DNA of 64,000 bases from Obelidium mucronatum (Eukaryota; Chytridiomycota; Chytridiomycetes; Chytridiales; Chytriomycetaceae). The position numbers and the translations under genes are program-made. Under the pieces are notes generated by a model. The model did not search any database. It was not told the DNA's origin and saw only the letters and a program-made list of their open reading frames with translations. Shown piece after piece: positions 23,401-35,099 of this stretch (the stretch's first letter is position 1; every line of letters begins with the position of its first letter). The stretch covers positions 558,001 through 622,000 of the forward strand of contig JAIVFH010000001.1 in the NCBI GenBank assembly GCA_025765595.1, in the 5' to 3' direction.

Positions 23401-26400
23401 CAACATCAGTTAATACAGTGTGTACAGCAAACACAATTGAAATGAAGGCATTGGTCCAACGCCACAAGTTGTCAACAAAAAACATTCAAACTATTAGCAT
23501 GAATCCAGTGATTGTATCCCGAATTATTGGTATCAGTCCCAACTCAAGCTCATCTCATTTGTTGATGAAATCCATTGCTCACCAAATATGCATTGCCTAC
23601 AATATTCCTACAAACATGAATGATGATATCTCTCTTGATATGTTCCGTGAGGCATTGAAATTTGCCACAAGTAGGCCGCCCATTGATAATTGCACTGGCC
23701 AAGATTGATCTGCTTGTTGATAGCATATCTTGGTTAGTAGATGCCATTCCTCCTTTTGTAAGAATAGTATTGTCTGCCAATGAAAGCAGAGTCATTTGTT
23801 TTCTTCAGGAGAGAATCAAGGTTCTTGGGCCTATGGTACTAGCTGTGGCCAACAAAGGTGGACCACCTCCCAGTCAGACTGAATTGGATTCAACCAAAGA
23901 CCTATATGTTGTTAAAGTTGGTGGGCTCATACCTCCTGTTGCAAAGGCTTGGATCAAACAATACAATGATGCACATAGTAGAAGACTGACACCTGGCCAA
24001 GAGGAAATAGTCAGAAATGCATTTTCCAAATCTATTGAAGTCAATGGCAGCTGTTCCCATTCGAATGATTAAGTTGCTATGTGAAATGACAATGAGTTGG
24101 GACTCAACCTTTTCATCAGTAGAGCAAGAAATTCCAAAATCAATTAAGGAGGCCTTGGAGGTAGAAATAGTATGTTTAGAGCAGCGCTATGGAAGAGATT
24201 TAACTTCAATGTACTTCTCCTCATTGGCTCTCAGCCAAGAAGGCTTGACTCAATCTGAAATATTTGATCTGCTTTCACTTGAATCTAGTCATGATACCAG
24301 AGAATATCATATATATGGGCTTATTTACCAGTCAAAACAGCTTGTACTGAGAAGAAATAGCTGGGGAGGTGAACTTTTTTCAATCTGTTTTGATAAGGAT
24401 CTTTTGGAAGTTGTTGCAAACAGATACATGGGTTGTGGGGAAACCCAAAAATTTGCAAGAGTCTTGGCTGACTACTTTAGCCAATTTAATTTTAAACAAA
24501 AGTCATTGTGTGGAGTGAATGAGTGGAATAGGAGGAAGCTCAAAGAGCTTCCTAATGCACTATTGAAAGGAAGAATGTGGAAAGAGCTGAAATGATCTTT
24601 TTCAAGAGCTTGAGTTTGTGGAAGGCTTTCTTTCAATAGAAGTATGTAGAAAGTTCAGTTTTGTGTTGACACTGATATGCAATAGGGAGTACAATCCACT
24701 TGTGATGGAATTCAGCGAGTTATGTGGGCAGCCAATCTAGAGCCAGGAAGTACTGCTAGCCAATACCTTAACTGCTTTCTTGGAAGAGTTGTTTAAGCTT
24801 TTGTTGAGAAACCGAGAAATCCTCAACCAATGCCCTCCAAGCCTGATTGGCCAAGTTCTTGCAAACCAACTCATTCAGCTACCACAGAAGCATCCACTAT
24901 ATTCTATTTTTGAATCAGGGAATGTTCTCACTGGCCCATTCTCCTGTCTTCCACACTGGTTAACAAAACTTGAGTTAACAGAATCTGAGTATGAAAACCC
25001 TGCTGACACACCCCTCTATTACCAAAAGTCAGATGAAAACTCTTATGTGTTACAAAGAAAGATAAAAGGTGCTAGCATTAAATCAGTACAGTGTAGTTTT
25101 GACGGGAGCACTTCACCTCAGAAATATGAAAACTGTTACATTCGCCCAGCAGTCATGTTGTTTCATGATAATCATACAACAATAAGTGTTTCACCAGATG
25201 GTTATTATATTGCTAGTGGAGCGTCAGATGGAAAATTGAAACTCTTCAAGGGCTGCACTCATATAAATACAGTGTTGTTTCCTGGGCAGATTACTGGGCT
25301 CCATTTTCAACCAAGTTTTCAGAATTGCAGTCATCTTCTAATATGTCTGAGTAATATCCAGGAACAACGGCTAATATCTTGGTCGCTTTCAAAGGAAATA
25401 GGAATTGTGTCATTGTGTGGAGTAAAACATGGATTGAAGTATGGTCTTGTTTCCAGTGGGTATATGACAAATTCAAAAGGGGAATCTCACCAGCAAGCTT
25501 TTGGTTTGAATTTTAATGGTGTGCTGACTATTTGGAATTTATCAACGGAGACAATCATCAAGAATGTTTTCCCTGAACCAGAAGACAATGGAATGTTTTT
25601 GACAGGCCAAGCCACTGTTAGCTCTGATGGATTGTTTGTTGCCTTTGGTGTTCGCGGAATCAGAGTTTTGAGCTCTCTTACTTTGGCTGTTGTTTGGTCA
25701 CAAAAGCTGCATTCAATTGATCCTATGTTTGGACTACACAGTATTTCCCACTTGAAATTCTGCAAAACTTCATCTATTGTTGTGGTGTCTGAAAAACAAG
25801 CTGAAATGAACATCTTGGGATCTGAGATGGTTGGAAAGCGTTATGAGCAACGATCATACTTGCAAGTGTTTGATATTGGAGAGGACAGTTGTCCCCAGAT
25901 TTGAATGCACTCTGAATGCATCTGTTGAGTCACTGGCAGTGATTGAAGACTTTTCATTGATAGCTATTGGGCAATCAAATGGAAATAGTTGAAGTTGTTC
26001 AATTGCTGGATGGTTTAACAATTGCAGTTGAGGCAATCTCACATGCAGTAACAGCAATTAATCATATTCCCAACCCATTTCTTGAACAGCAAAAACATTA
26101 TCAATTAGTTGTCGGCTCTGTGGATGGGGTTATAAAAATTATTGATTTTCAAGACAAGGCAGTCAAACTATGGAAAGGCAATGTTTGTGATGCCAGATGC
26201 TCAAATGATGGCAATTATTTGATTGCTTCAGGAGTATCAGTTGAAAAGCCAATTTGTGATAGATCAAACGAAAACATTGGTTTGGTTGACAATGAGGAAA
26301 GGGCTGAAGAGTCTGCTCCAAGTGTTCCTTCTTCAAGTTCCAAAAAATCATTGTCAAGCTTAAAAAAGGGAGATTCTGAGCTATCATCAATGTCAAAATC

Positions 26401-27497
26401 TGTAACATTTGCACTGTCAACAAAGTGTCATGTCCCAAAAGAGACAGATGTAACCATATGGGATGTCAACTTTGGAACTAGAATTTTAAGCATACCACTG
26501 AGTGCAGATATTATTTGGTGTGATTTTGAATACTCATTGCAGGGCATCAGTAGTTTTGTTACTGGAGAGCAAAATGGAGTTGTCAAAATTTGGGATTGGG
26601 ATGCTGTGAAAGTATCACAAGAAAGCTTAAGACCTCTAATAGGAGAGATATCTTTCCTAGAGTTGCATACAGGCAGGGGTATGAGCAATAAGCTTTTTGT
26701 TGGCTTTTGCCTTTGTCCATCAAACTCTCTGCTGGCTGCCTGCATCCTCCAATTTTGTACCTGAGGCAGACTTGAATATTTATCCAACATCTATTGACTT
26801 ATGGAATCTTGATACTGGGGATAAGCTTCACAGCATTGGCTTGAATGCCCTCCCATTTGCAAATGGTCTGGCAACACCACCCATCTTGCAGTTATCATGG
26901 AGTCAATCATCACCAAGATATCTGGTTGCAGGTGTTGATCGTTTGGCAATTACTCCACATGAAATACAGAACTTGCTTGATAACCAAACATTTATCAAAG
27001 AAAAACTTGGCAGCGACATTGCTGCTAGATGTACAGCTGCATGTCAGAGCATAGAAGACCCATCTGTGATGCTCATAGGGGTGTGTGATGTTGTATACTG
27101 GATCAGTAGTGAAACTGAAGATAAATCCCCACTTGATCAAAATCCATCTCAAAATGATATTCCATACTTTATAAGGAGGATTTCAACACCTGCTGGAGAA
27201 ACAATAATATCATTGTATCATTTAAAGACATTATCTGTGGATGCTGTTTTGGTGGCAACAGATTTTGGCACTGTTGCAGTTTATGATCTTACACTACAAA
27301 GAAACTACTTCCAAAATAGTAGTGCACACAATATTATTCATATGCCTGCTCCATTGGTGGCGTTGTGGACAAACTTATGCGCTCTGACAGGAATGCATGT
27401 TAAAAACATATCCCCTCAAAACGAGGATCTGAATAAATGGCGATTGATTCTTGCAGGGAGAAATGGATTCATCACAGTTCTGGATCTAGAACTATAA
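20434..27497 (+). pseudogene. decayed NACHT-WD40 protein gene (NPHP3/NWD1-like)
   Basis: Coding-like sequence runs for about 7 kb on the plus strand but jumps frame repeatedly. Recognisable parts: a pre-NACHT segment with LHRWYVLDNNCTPPQRVL near 22.5 kb, a P-loop (VVGEKSMGKSAV, about 23.25 kb), RPLIIALAKIDLLVD followed by FVRIVLSANES (Walker B/sensor region, about 23.7 kb), a winged-helix-like LALSQEGLTQSEIFDLLSLE (24.25 kb), and from 25.15 kb WD40-type blades such as ISVSPDGYYIASGASDGKLKLF and VVGSVDGVIKIIDFQDKAVKLW. This order is that of NPHP3/NWD-type STAND ATPases. Breaks without room for an intron lie near 23.69, 24.04, 24.60, 25.90, 25.98 and 26.72 kb, with probable ones at 21.2, 21.7 and 21.9 kb and an in-frame TAG at 24738. 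The part before 21.0 kb is least certain. Neighbouring genes are intact, so sequencing error is an unlikely cause. Confidence 0.65.
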
Positions 27498-27678
27498 TTT
27501 TGCTGGAATTAATTACATTCCAAATAATTGATACTTTCTCCTGAGTAAATAAAAGCTTCCAGAATATTTTTGAAGATATTTGAGAATATTTCATTTGCCA
27601 ACTGAATCCCCAACAATTTTGTGGAAATATTCCAGAATTGTCAAGATTTGCCTGCACTAATCCAACGTTGTGTTCTTA

Positions 27679-28240
27679 AGAGTGTGTTTATTGTTTACTA
27701 AATAAACACAGAGTTGAAAGTTTTGTCTTCAGGTTATTTCCCTTGATCTTCAGTTTCATTTTCTCCATCTCCATCTGTTTCATCTTCTTCATCCTCCTCA
27801 CTGCTGCTGTCAACCTCGTCGTTGTTTACAGTGGAGTTGAGGGTCAGAAGCTTACTCCAATGTTTGGTCTTTTGTCCTTATTGTTGAAGGAAGGAGCCAA
27901 TGTCCTTTGGTTCTTTGCACCAATGACCACTAAGGTCAACTGTCTCCAAGCTACATAGTTTAAATTGTTGAGAATAACTCTCTTTGATTCCGTTTTTGTT
28001 TTGTCTCCTTTCATGATAGTTTTCGTTGTTCTGTTCATGGAACACTATCAAAGAAGTTTGTCTTTGGAACTTATGCCTCAAAAGTTTGGGCTCATAAATT
28101 GTTGGAATCCATTAGCGGCATTTGCTCAAGATCAACCTTTTGCAATAAGACCAGATGATGACTTCAATTGTCTAGGGTTTTGTTGGTCTACTTTCAGAGA
28201 AACTTTCAACCCTTTTTTTCGTAAACAATAAACACACTCT
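27679..28240. mobile_element. small DNA transposon remnant with terminal inverted repeats
   Basis: A 20-bp perfect inverted repeat bounds this unit: AGAGTGTGTTTATTGTTTAC at 27679-27698 and its complement at 28221-28240. The similarity extends inward with mismatches to about 45 bp (GTTGAAAG blocks on both sides). On the minus strand the interior reads a transposase-like C-terminal piece (SLETVDLSGHWCKEPKD) and an acidic D/E tail, with a frame break. About 560 bp long, so a non-autonomous derivative. Target-site duplication not clear; superfamily not assigned. Confidence 0.55.
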
Positions 28241-28243
28241 TTT

Positions 28244-28648
28244 ACTTTACTAGAGATATACGCTCAGTCACTTTGCTTCTTCGCAGTGCAGGTTGCAACT
28301 CCAGAGAAATTAGGACTTCATGGGATTACAAAACTTGTAAGCACAAATTTTCTTTTTAGGGGTGTTTGCGATAAGTCAGAATTTCTATTTTGATTGCCAG
28401 AAAATTAAAAGAGACTATCGTCTTTGTTTCCAAATTTAACCAGAAGATGTCAAACAAGCCAAAAGGAGACTGATTCTCATCATGAGTCTACCTGCAATCT
28501 GTACTGCTTACTAGGCATTAATCTGGCTTTGACTCAATTCTTATTTTGTCTTCTTTTAGAGCTTCCATTATTTGTGTTAGTTGATGAAATCAATTAGACA
28601 AACACTTATTCTGGTTTTCAGGTGGACAAGCATGACATGGCAGCAGCC
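28244..28648 (+). repeat. dispersed repeat family, copy A
   Basis: Starts CTAGAGATATACGCTCAGTC, continues ACTTTGCTTCTTCGCAGTGC and AGGTTGCAACTCCAGAGAAA, then carries a TTTTGATTGCCAGAAAAT block and ends near GACAAGCATGACATGGCAGC. Related copies lie at 29327-29690 and, with a MITE inside, at 42912-44120 and its mirror 47643-48851. A short piece of its head sits near 37190-37232. No coding capacity seen. Probably a solo LTR or non-autonomous element; ends not determined. Confidence 0.5.
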
Positions 28649-29331
28649 AGGTTGTGGTCTGGCAGGGTGTAGATGTGGCAATTCAATCCAGAGTGGCAAG
28701 GATCTCAGCAGGAGCGACGGCCCCTGGTTGCTTACCTCACTGGCGTTGAAAGGTAAGTGTTCATTATAGATTGATGGTCACCTTCTAATTGCAACAACGA
28801 CACCAATAGTAAGTTGCAACTGCATGCAACTTGTCAGCTGGCTGGATCATTTTTCATATATTGCGAGACCTTTCTTAATTCTATCCTGATATTTGTCAGG
28901 ATTCACCTACATTGTGTTCTTAAATTGCAGGTTGCTTGTCAACCTGTTATGTTAAGGGGGAGTTTGAGGGGGTTGAAGGCCAATTCCTTGTAGTTCTATT
29001 TATAGAAAAGATGTTCCTACCTTGTTAAAATGGTTTGAGGGTTAAGAAGGGGGTTTTTAATAGTTCTATTTTTAGAAAATGGACACGTTCAAGCTGTTGC
29101 TTCCCTGGTAATTAAAGGAAAATTGACTTGGAAACCAAAGTAACTCCAGACAGCACAACTGTCTCAAGAAGGGTTTTTTGACCTGAGTAATCATATTTTA
29201 CTGATTTAATTTTCCGGCTGCTGCCATGTCATGCTTGTCCACCTGAAAACCAGAATAAGCGTTTGTCTAATTGATTTCATCAACTAACACAAATAATGGA
29301 AGCTCTAAAAGAAGGCAAAATAAGAATTGAT
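28533..29331. repeat. 116-bp inverted repeat nested in the repeat cluster
   Basis: 28533-28648 (ATTCTTATTTTGTCTTCTTT through GACATGGCAGCAGCC) is found inverted at 29216-29331 with few mismatches, about 570 bp apart. It overlaps repeat copy A on the left and the start of copy B on the right, so it results from two inverted copies of the same family. Confidence 0.6.
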
Positions 29332-30016
29332 GCAGCGCAGGTTGCAAATCCATTTGGTTTTTATAGGATTTCAATACCTATGGGCAGAAATTTCTTTCTA
29401 GGCGGTGTTTGCGTCAAGGACTTTGTTGTCAGCCTTTTTATTTTGATTGCCAGAATATTTAAAGATGCTGACTCTTGCTTGCCAAAAGAACTCTGATGAG
29501 CTAGCTATTTGAACTCTTGATGAGTAATAAAAAGAGGATGTCAAACAGATTCTCATCATAAAACTGCAATTGGTGCTGCTGCTTCTTTTTGTCTTCTGTT
29601 GTTTGGAGCTTCCATAATTAAATTTTGTGTGGTAGTTGGTGTTACTTAGGTGAAAACCACTTGGAGTGACAGGACAGCCGGAAAATGGAATATTTAAAAC
29701 ATTAAAAAAACCCTACTTGAGACAGTTGAACGTTCATGGGTGAACTGGGAGAGATTAATGGAACATAGAGCGACTTTGGTTTCCAAGTCACTTCTTGAGA
29801 CAGTTGTTGAAGTTACTTTGGTTAGTCAATTTTCCTTTACTTGCCAGGGAAGCAACAGCTTGAACATGTCCATTTCGAAAAATAGAACAATTAGCAAACC
29901 CCTTCATTACCCTCAAGCATTTTGAACAAGGTGGGAAAAACTTTTCTATAAATAGAACTACAAGGAATTTGCCTCTAACCCCCTCAAACTCCCCCTTAAC
30001 ATGACAGGTTGACAAT
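28929..30016. repeat. imperfect inverted repeat of about 270 bp per arm
   Basis: The left arm (about 28929-29200) contains GTTAAGGGGGAGTTTGAGGG, CCTTGTAGTTCTATTTATAG and CAAGCTGTTGCTTCCCTGG. The right arm (about 29745-30016) holds the same blocks in reverse complement order (CCCTCAAACTCCCCCTTAAC, CTATAAATAGAACTACAAGG, CCAGGGAAGCAACAGCTTG). Arms differ by several indels. The space between holds repeat copy B. No gene visible; the right arm ends just before the endonuclease reading of the retroelement. Confidence 0.55.
29327..29690 (+). repeat. dispersed repeat family, copy B
   Basis: Reads GCAGCGCAGGTTGCAAATCC, then GGTGTTTGCG, TTTTGATTGCCAGAATATTT, CTCTGATGAGCTAGC and ends AGTGACAGGACAGCCGGAAAA. 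These blocks are collinear with copy A and with the copies inside the palindrome arms. Non-coding. Confidence 0.5.
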
Positions 30017-30019
30017 GGG

Positions 30020-33000
30020 TTGGAGCATGAACAGGGTCTGGCACTAAACTTGCGTGTTGCTTGCTGGAACCCCAACTCAGTTCGGAACACTGTTAAACAT
30101 ATGAAGCGGGAGAGTTTATTGGAGCTCCTGTCTTATGATGTTGTCCGTCTACAAGAGTCAAAAATTGACAGTGAAGCCTTGAAGAAGTTCTGTGCCAGGG
30201 AGCAAGACTTTCAATCATTCCATGTCCTGCATTCGCAGTTTCCGCATGAAGAAGTTGAAATAGTGTTATGACACTCCTCCGGAAGAGTGTATTTGCGGCA
30301 TATGAGTTTGCTACTCTTCTTCCGCATTGGAGTCCTGTTGACTGTGACGGGCGATATCTTGAAGTCTGGGTCGACCATATTTCCATCATGAATGCGTACT
30401 TCCCAAATGCTAGTCGAAATAACAATGCCCGGCTGTTCACCCTTGCTGTCCTTGCTTGTGTCAAAGAATTGAAATCTGAAGGTCAAACTGTGATTCTTGG
30501 TGGGGACTTCAACATTGCTCAAGAAACTCTGGACATTCACCCTAAAATCAAAACTTTGATTTCATCTGGATTCCGTCAAAATGAGAGGGACTGGATGCGA
30601 ATGTTTTTGGGGATGTTGCAGGACTGTTATCGCAAGATTTCACCACTGGAGTTATCATTCATGACCAAGGAACAACCATGGAATGCAGTTCGACTATGTT
30701 TTTGTCTCAAAGGATATCACGGTCCTTTCGTGTGTCCATGGTTACCACATCCCATGTTCAGATCATATCCCTGTCTTGGTTAAATTGTCTATTCCTTACC
30801 ATATACCGAAAGTAAAATACCGAAAGTAAATTGTATTGTTGGTGGCAGTGTGGCTCACAACTATCCGGATCCGGTAGTTATTCCAGATAATCCAGTCAAA
30901 TTGCGTTGGACATCCGAGCGATTGGATAAACTATAGTAGAAGTCGCAGAAGTTATTCCCGGGTTACTTGCACAAAGATGAAATCAACTATCTGAAGTCCG
31001 TTTTTCTACCGTATGGAAGGGCATTTGCATTCAAGTTGAAACAGATTGGCCGTTTGAAACCAGAGTTTGGGGATCCTGTAAAGATTCATACAGTTCCTAA
31101 TGTGCCTTGGAACAGGAAAACTCGACCAATTCCGAATGTCCTTTACGCAAAAACTATCGAGTATTATTCTGCGCGACTTGAAATTGGCCTGTCTGAGCGT
31201 TGTAGTAGCCCTTATGGTAACAACTGGTTTCCTTTAGCCAAGAAGGACTATTCTATCCGCCCTGTTGTCGATGGAAGGGACGCAAACAACGTTATCATCG
31301 ATACTCCTGGAGCTATTCCTAACATGGAACAAATGACTGCAAGGATTAGTGGTCATAAGCTACTGTCATGTCTGGATATGCTGTTGTATTACAATCAAAA
31401 TACTGTGTAGCCGCAATCTCGCGCTATCTTTGCCATCAATACACCAGTGGGACAAAGTCAAAATACTGGATTGACTCAAGGGGACAAGAACGCCTGTGCT
31501 GAAGCACATTGCGTTACTATGACAGCGTTTGTTCAACCTGCCAACGATGATGTTCAAGGCTACTTTGATGACTTGACTGCTTATTCTGGAATTTGACCTG
31601 TTCTTCCGGATGAGCGGCAGATTGATGGGATTCTCATCAGCATGGTCAGACTTTGGTATTCCTCTGTGAAAGGGCCATCCTCTCAGGTTTAACGTTCAGT
31701 GGCAGTAAAGTGGATATCGGATTGATGAAAGCTCTAGTTACCGGAGTCATCTGTGGTCCTGAAGGTCGTGAAATCAATCCTGTCAAGCTGGACACAATTC
31801 ACCGTTGGATCCGGAATTTCTCCCTCATCAGTGCGGATCTCTTCAAATTGTTCAAGAAAGGAGTTCAGTGGAATTGGAGTGAAGCTCAAGTTTTGGCCTT
31901 CAAAAATCTCAAGGTTGCTCTCATGACTGCTCCTGTTTGGTCACCTCTTGATTACTCCGCATTTGGTACTGGACTGCCTATTCTCTACTTTGATGCCGCC
32001 TTTCGAGCAGAAGGTCAAGTTCTTGGTCAACGCGACAAAAATGGCGGCTAACTTCACAAGTGGTTTATTCACGGAAAGCGAGTTGAAATGGCCAATGCAC
32101 AAGAAAGAAATGCGCTCTTTGGTCAAACGTCTGGATTGAAATGACATGTATCTACGCGGTGTTCCCATTGTGGATGTTATTGGGGATTTGGAGTGCCTCA
32201 AAGGAATGAATGATCAATAACCCAGCAGCTTGCGATGTTGTGATGCAACAAATGATTGCAAAAGTGTTGGGTTATAGAATTTGATATACGACTGGTAAGA
32301 CAGACAAGAATGTGGCTGACCCATTTACACGGATGTATGATGATGTGGCGGATGAAACTTTGATGGATGGTGACGATGTGGATGCAAACTTGGATTTATT
32401 GTTGATGGGAGGTTTGGCGTGCATGTGGATTGGTTCTTGAGCTGTTTTTGTTGAAAGTGATTATTCGGAAGATACGGAGATGGGGTTGGAAGCAAAGTTT
32501 CTTGGTGAATTGACATTCCCTGAGCGAAGTTTTATTTGAGAGATGCCAAAACGCGTGGTGGTAAAGAGAAAGAAGAAGTTGGAATTAATCAAACTGGCGC
32601 ATGCAGGAGATGGTGGTGGGCATGTAGCTTATGAGGGGACGTTGTTGAAATTGAAGTTAAGGTTTTGGTGGCATTCAATGAGCGGAGATGTGAGAGAGTT
32701 TGTGATAGGTTGTGATGATTGTCAACGGTGAAGTGGAAGTTTGAAAGGGAAGCGGTGAGGCCGCCAAAACTTCCGTCAACAATGTTTACTGGGATTTCAT
32801 AGAAATGCCATATACGGGGAATGGGTATTTGAATGGGTATTTGCAGTTTTGGCAAATGGTGGAGGGTGTTAGTGGTTTAACGGAGGCGGAAGCTTTCAAA
32901 TGTCAGTTGTATACAGCGCCTATGGACTGGATGTTCAAGAATGTTTTACATTGCTATGGGTATCCAGTTTGTCTTTGCTTTGACCAGAGTTCCATGTCTT

Positions 33001-33760
33001 CAAAGGATGCGCCTGGTATTTACGACGAGTATAAAGTCCTCATAAACCGCTGGTTGGGGCTCTTGCGAGATCTGGTCATGACAATCCGAAGAAGTGGAGG
33101 GAACGTCTATCATCTGCAGTGTTGGCTTGCAACATATCAACAAACCATCGGGGATACTCAGCTTTTGAAATTGTGTATGGTCAGTAGCCGTTGCTGCACT
33201 TGGATCTTGTGAAGGAGTCGTTTGCTGTGGTTAATTTTTGTGATAGGATGAGTCTGGTGGAATTGTTGGCAGCTCGAATGCGTGTGTTGGAACGTCGCAA
33301 CACGGACTTGGCGGAAATCAAGAGGAGGATTGAAGAAAGTCGAAAACGTGGAGCAGATTACTACAACAAGAAACACAAACATCAGCTGAGGTGTGAACCG
33401 TTGAAAGTTGGGGATGTTGTTCTGGTGTATGATGCTGCAGTTCATGACCAGTTTCATCGAAAGTTGAAGGATATGTGGTATGGTCCGTTGATTATTCATG
33501 AAGTTTGAGATGGTTCTTACATGTTGCGGGAAATGTCTGGTCGGATTCGTTGACGTTGCTACTCTGGTGACCATCTGTGTCTCTGGCAGACGCCGCTGGT
33601 TTTCAAGTCTACAGTGCTGTTCTGGGATGAGGAAGATGTCAATCCGCTGCCTGACGACCCGATCTTTGCTGACATTCTTGCCAGTGTTCTTGAGGATCCA
33701 TTCCAGTTGTTGATTTGAGTCTTGTATTCTGCAACAAGTTGCCTCTGTCATGGACTTGGA
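30020..33760 (+). mobile_element. decayed retroelement: APE-type endonuclease plus Ty3-like RT, RNase H and integrase
   Basis: Domain order on the plus strand. At 30041-30785 an endonuclease/exonuclease/phosphatase fold: RVACWNPNSVRN, LQESK, GGDFNIA and FRSDHIPVLVKL-like end (N, E, GDFN and SDH motifs all present, with frame jumps at 30.27 and 30.7 kb). At 31060-31620 a reverse transcriptase: RPIPNVLYAKTIEYYSARLE, KKDYSIRPVVDGRDAN, LSCLDM and the catalytic GYFDDLTAYSG. At 31680-32333 RNase H-like: W-sea-AFKNLKVALMTAPV, LYFDAAF, and KNVADPF. At 32540-33500 integrase: an H2C2 zinc site (HAG..GH..C..C at 32597-32730) and a C-terminal VGDVVLVYD segment. Several in-frame stops make it inactive. 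RT/RH/IN order is Ty3/gypsy-like; the N-terminal endonuclease is unusual for that group. LTRs were not found. Confidence 0.65.
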
Positions 33761-34338
33761 ATCTGGTGCTGCTGCTATTCTCTCCGCGTCAGGGGGCGAC
33801 GCGTAGCTACCGCTGGTTCAAAGGACTGTTACACCCTTGCCGGAAGCTGTGCTCTTATTAGTATTAGTTACTTTCTTTCACATTTATTAAATTTCGTGAT
33901 TTTTCGAACTCTTATTTTTCCCCTTCTTTGAAAATGCTTGGTTATTTGTGGTGGAATTTGGTGAATCCTATTTTCTCCATGCTTGGCTCCTTTTCTTTTT
34001 TTTTTATCCCAACACTAACTGATGTTAAAACTACCATCCTTCTCCTCTGTCGATTGTGACGTTATTAAATCGCTCTCATTAGATTATTACCTCCGCTCCT
34101 CCCAACCCTGGCCTTGCTTTGTCGCACGTGGAACAAATTATTGAGGCGCTGTTTGAAGTTTAATTAGGGTTATTGATTGCTCATCATTCAACACCGGCTA
34201 CTTGTCGTCACACATGCCGTCGGAATACTGTTGTAGTCAAACCAGTTATTCTTCTACACACACACACACACATCTATCTATTATCTATCCTGTGCAACGG
34301 CAGCGACGAAGATTCTTAGTCTAATTTTTTTTTATATC
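33761..34338. other. non-coding stretch with CA microsatellite
   Basis: Between the retroelement and the KDZ-like remnant. It holds T-rich runs near 33985-34000 and 34325, a CA repeat at about 34255-34272 and TCTATCTA units after it. A short 69-residue reading at 33722-33931 shows no motif. No gene supported. Confidence 0.5.
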
Positions 34339-35090
34339 TTGTTTTGCGCACTTTGCAGTAAATGGAAACATTCATGTGGAGAATGTCATGTTGTTGATGG
34401 CAAAGGCCACTCTTTTGATTACCAACCGCTGTCGTGCATGGAAGCAGAACATATGGAGGCAGTGCAAAAATTCTTCTCAGACCCATCAACAACAAGTGAG
34501 AAAACTGCCAAGCCCCACTGACACCAGGAGTGTCAGTGGGGCATGTGAAGGATGATGAAAGGAATTATGAGGAGTTTGGGTTCTGTTACAGCCCATTTGA
34601 CAGATTCCTGCCAGGGTGTGTGGAGCTGTGGGCACATTATGGACATTGGGAAGATGTACTCGTTTGAGTCCAACAAGTTTATTACAGGATTTCTTTGGCA
34701 AACATTCATGAGGCTGGATGAGTATCCTAAATTCATGTTTTATGACAAAGCATGTGTTTTTGTCAGGACTTTGAAAAACGGTGCTCAGCAAAACAAGCTG
34801 CTCCACAAGTAAGGATGTATTTGCTGTGATAGAATCTAACTTCTGTGCTTAGGATGCTATACCAAAAACTCATCTGGGTTGTTGACAGATTTCACTTCAG
34901 AAACCATAGTCATCGAGACATGGAGAATTGTGACGCAAGGTCCTTTGCTAGGCTATACCAAGGAAACAAGCCTTTATTCAACACATCAGCAGCAGAACAG
35001 TGTGCTGGATAATTCCCTCTTCAGGCAGACTTTTTTTTGTTCAGCATGTCGGACATGAGAAATGAGCATCTTAGCAAATGTTAGTAGCCA
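34339..35090 (+). pseudogene. KDZ/CxC-type transposase remnant
   Basis: Readings in shifting frames: a Cys-rich start (CALCSKWKHSCGECHVVDGK), a core around 34560-34810 (CGHIMDIGKMYSFESNK, then PKFMFYDKACVFVRTLKN), and after a break IWVVDRFHFRNHSHRDMENC and NTSAAEQ at about 34870-35000. The patterns xYDxAC, VDRFHxxxH and N-T-x-A-x-EQ are those of Kyakuja-Dileera-Zisupton transposases, frequent in fungi. Stops and frameshifts show it is dead. The left palindrome arm begins at 35015, inside the 3' end of this sequence. Confidence 0.55.
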
Positions 35091-35099
35091 GAGGGTTAT

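Noticed and set aside
27743..27958. Plus-strand 71-residue membrane protein
   Set aside because: It is the antisense of the acidic tail of the transposase-like reading within the TIR element at 27679-28240.
30020..30790. Stand-alone host AP endonuclease gene
   Set aside because: Frame breaks, lack of introns and promoter space, and immediate RT/RNase H/integrase sequence downstream point to a transposon part.
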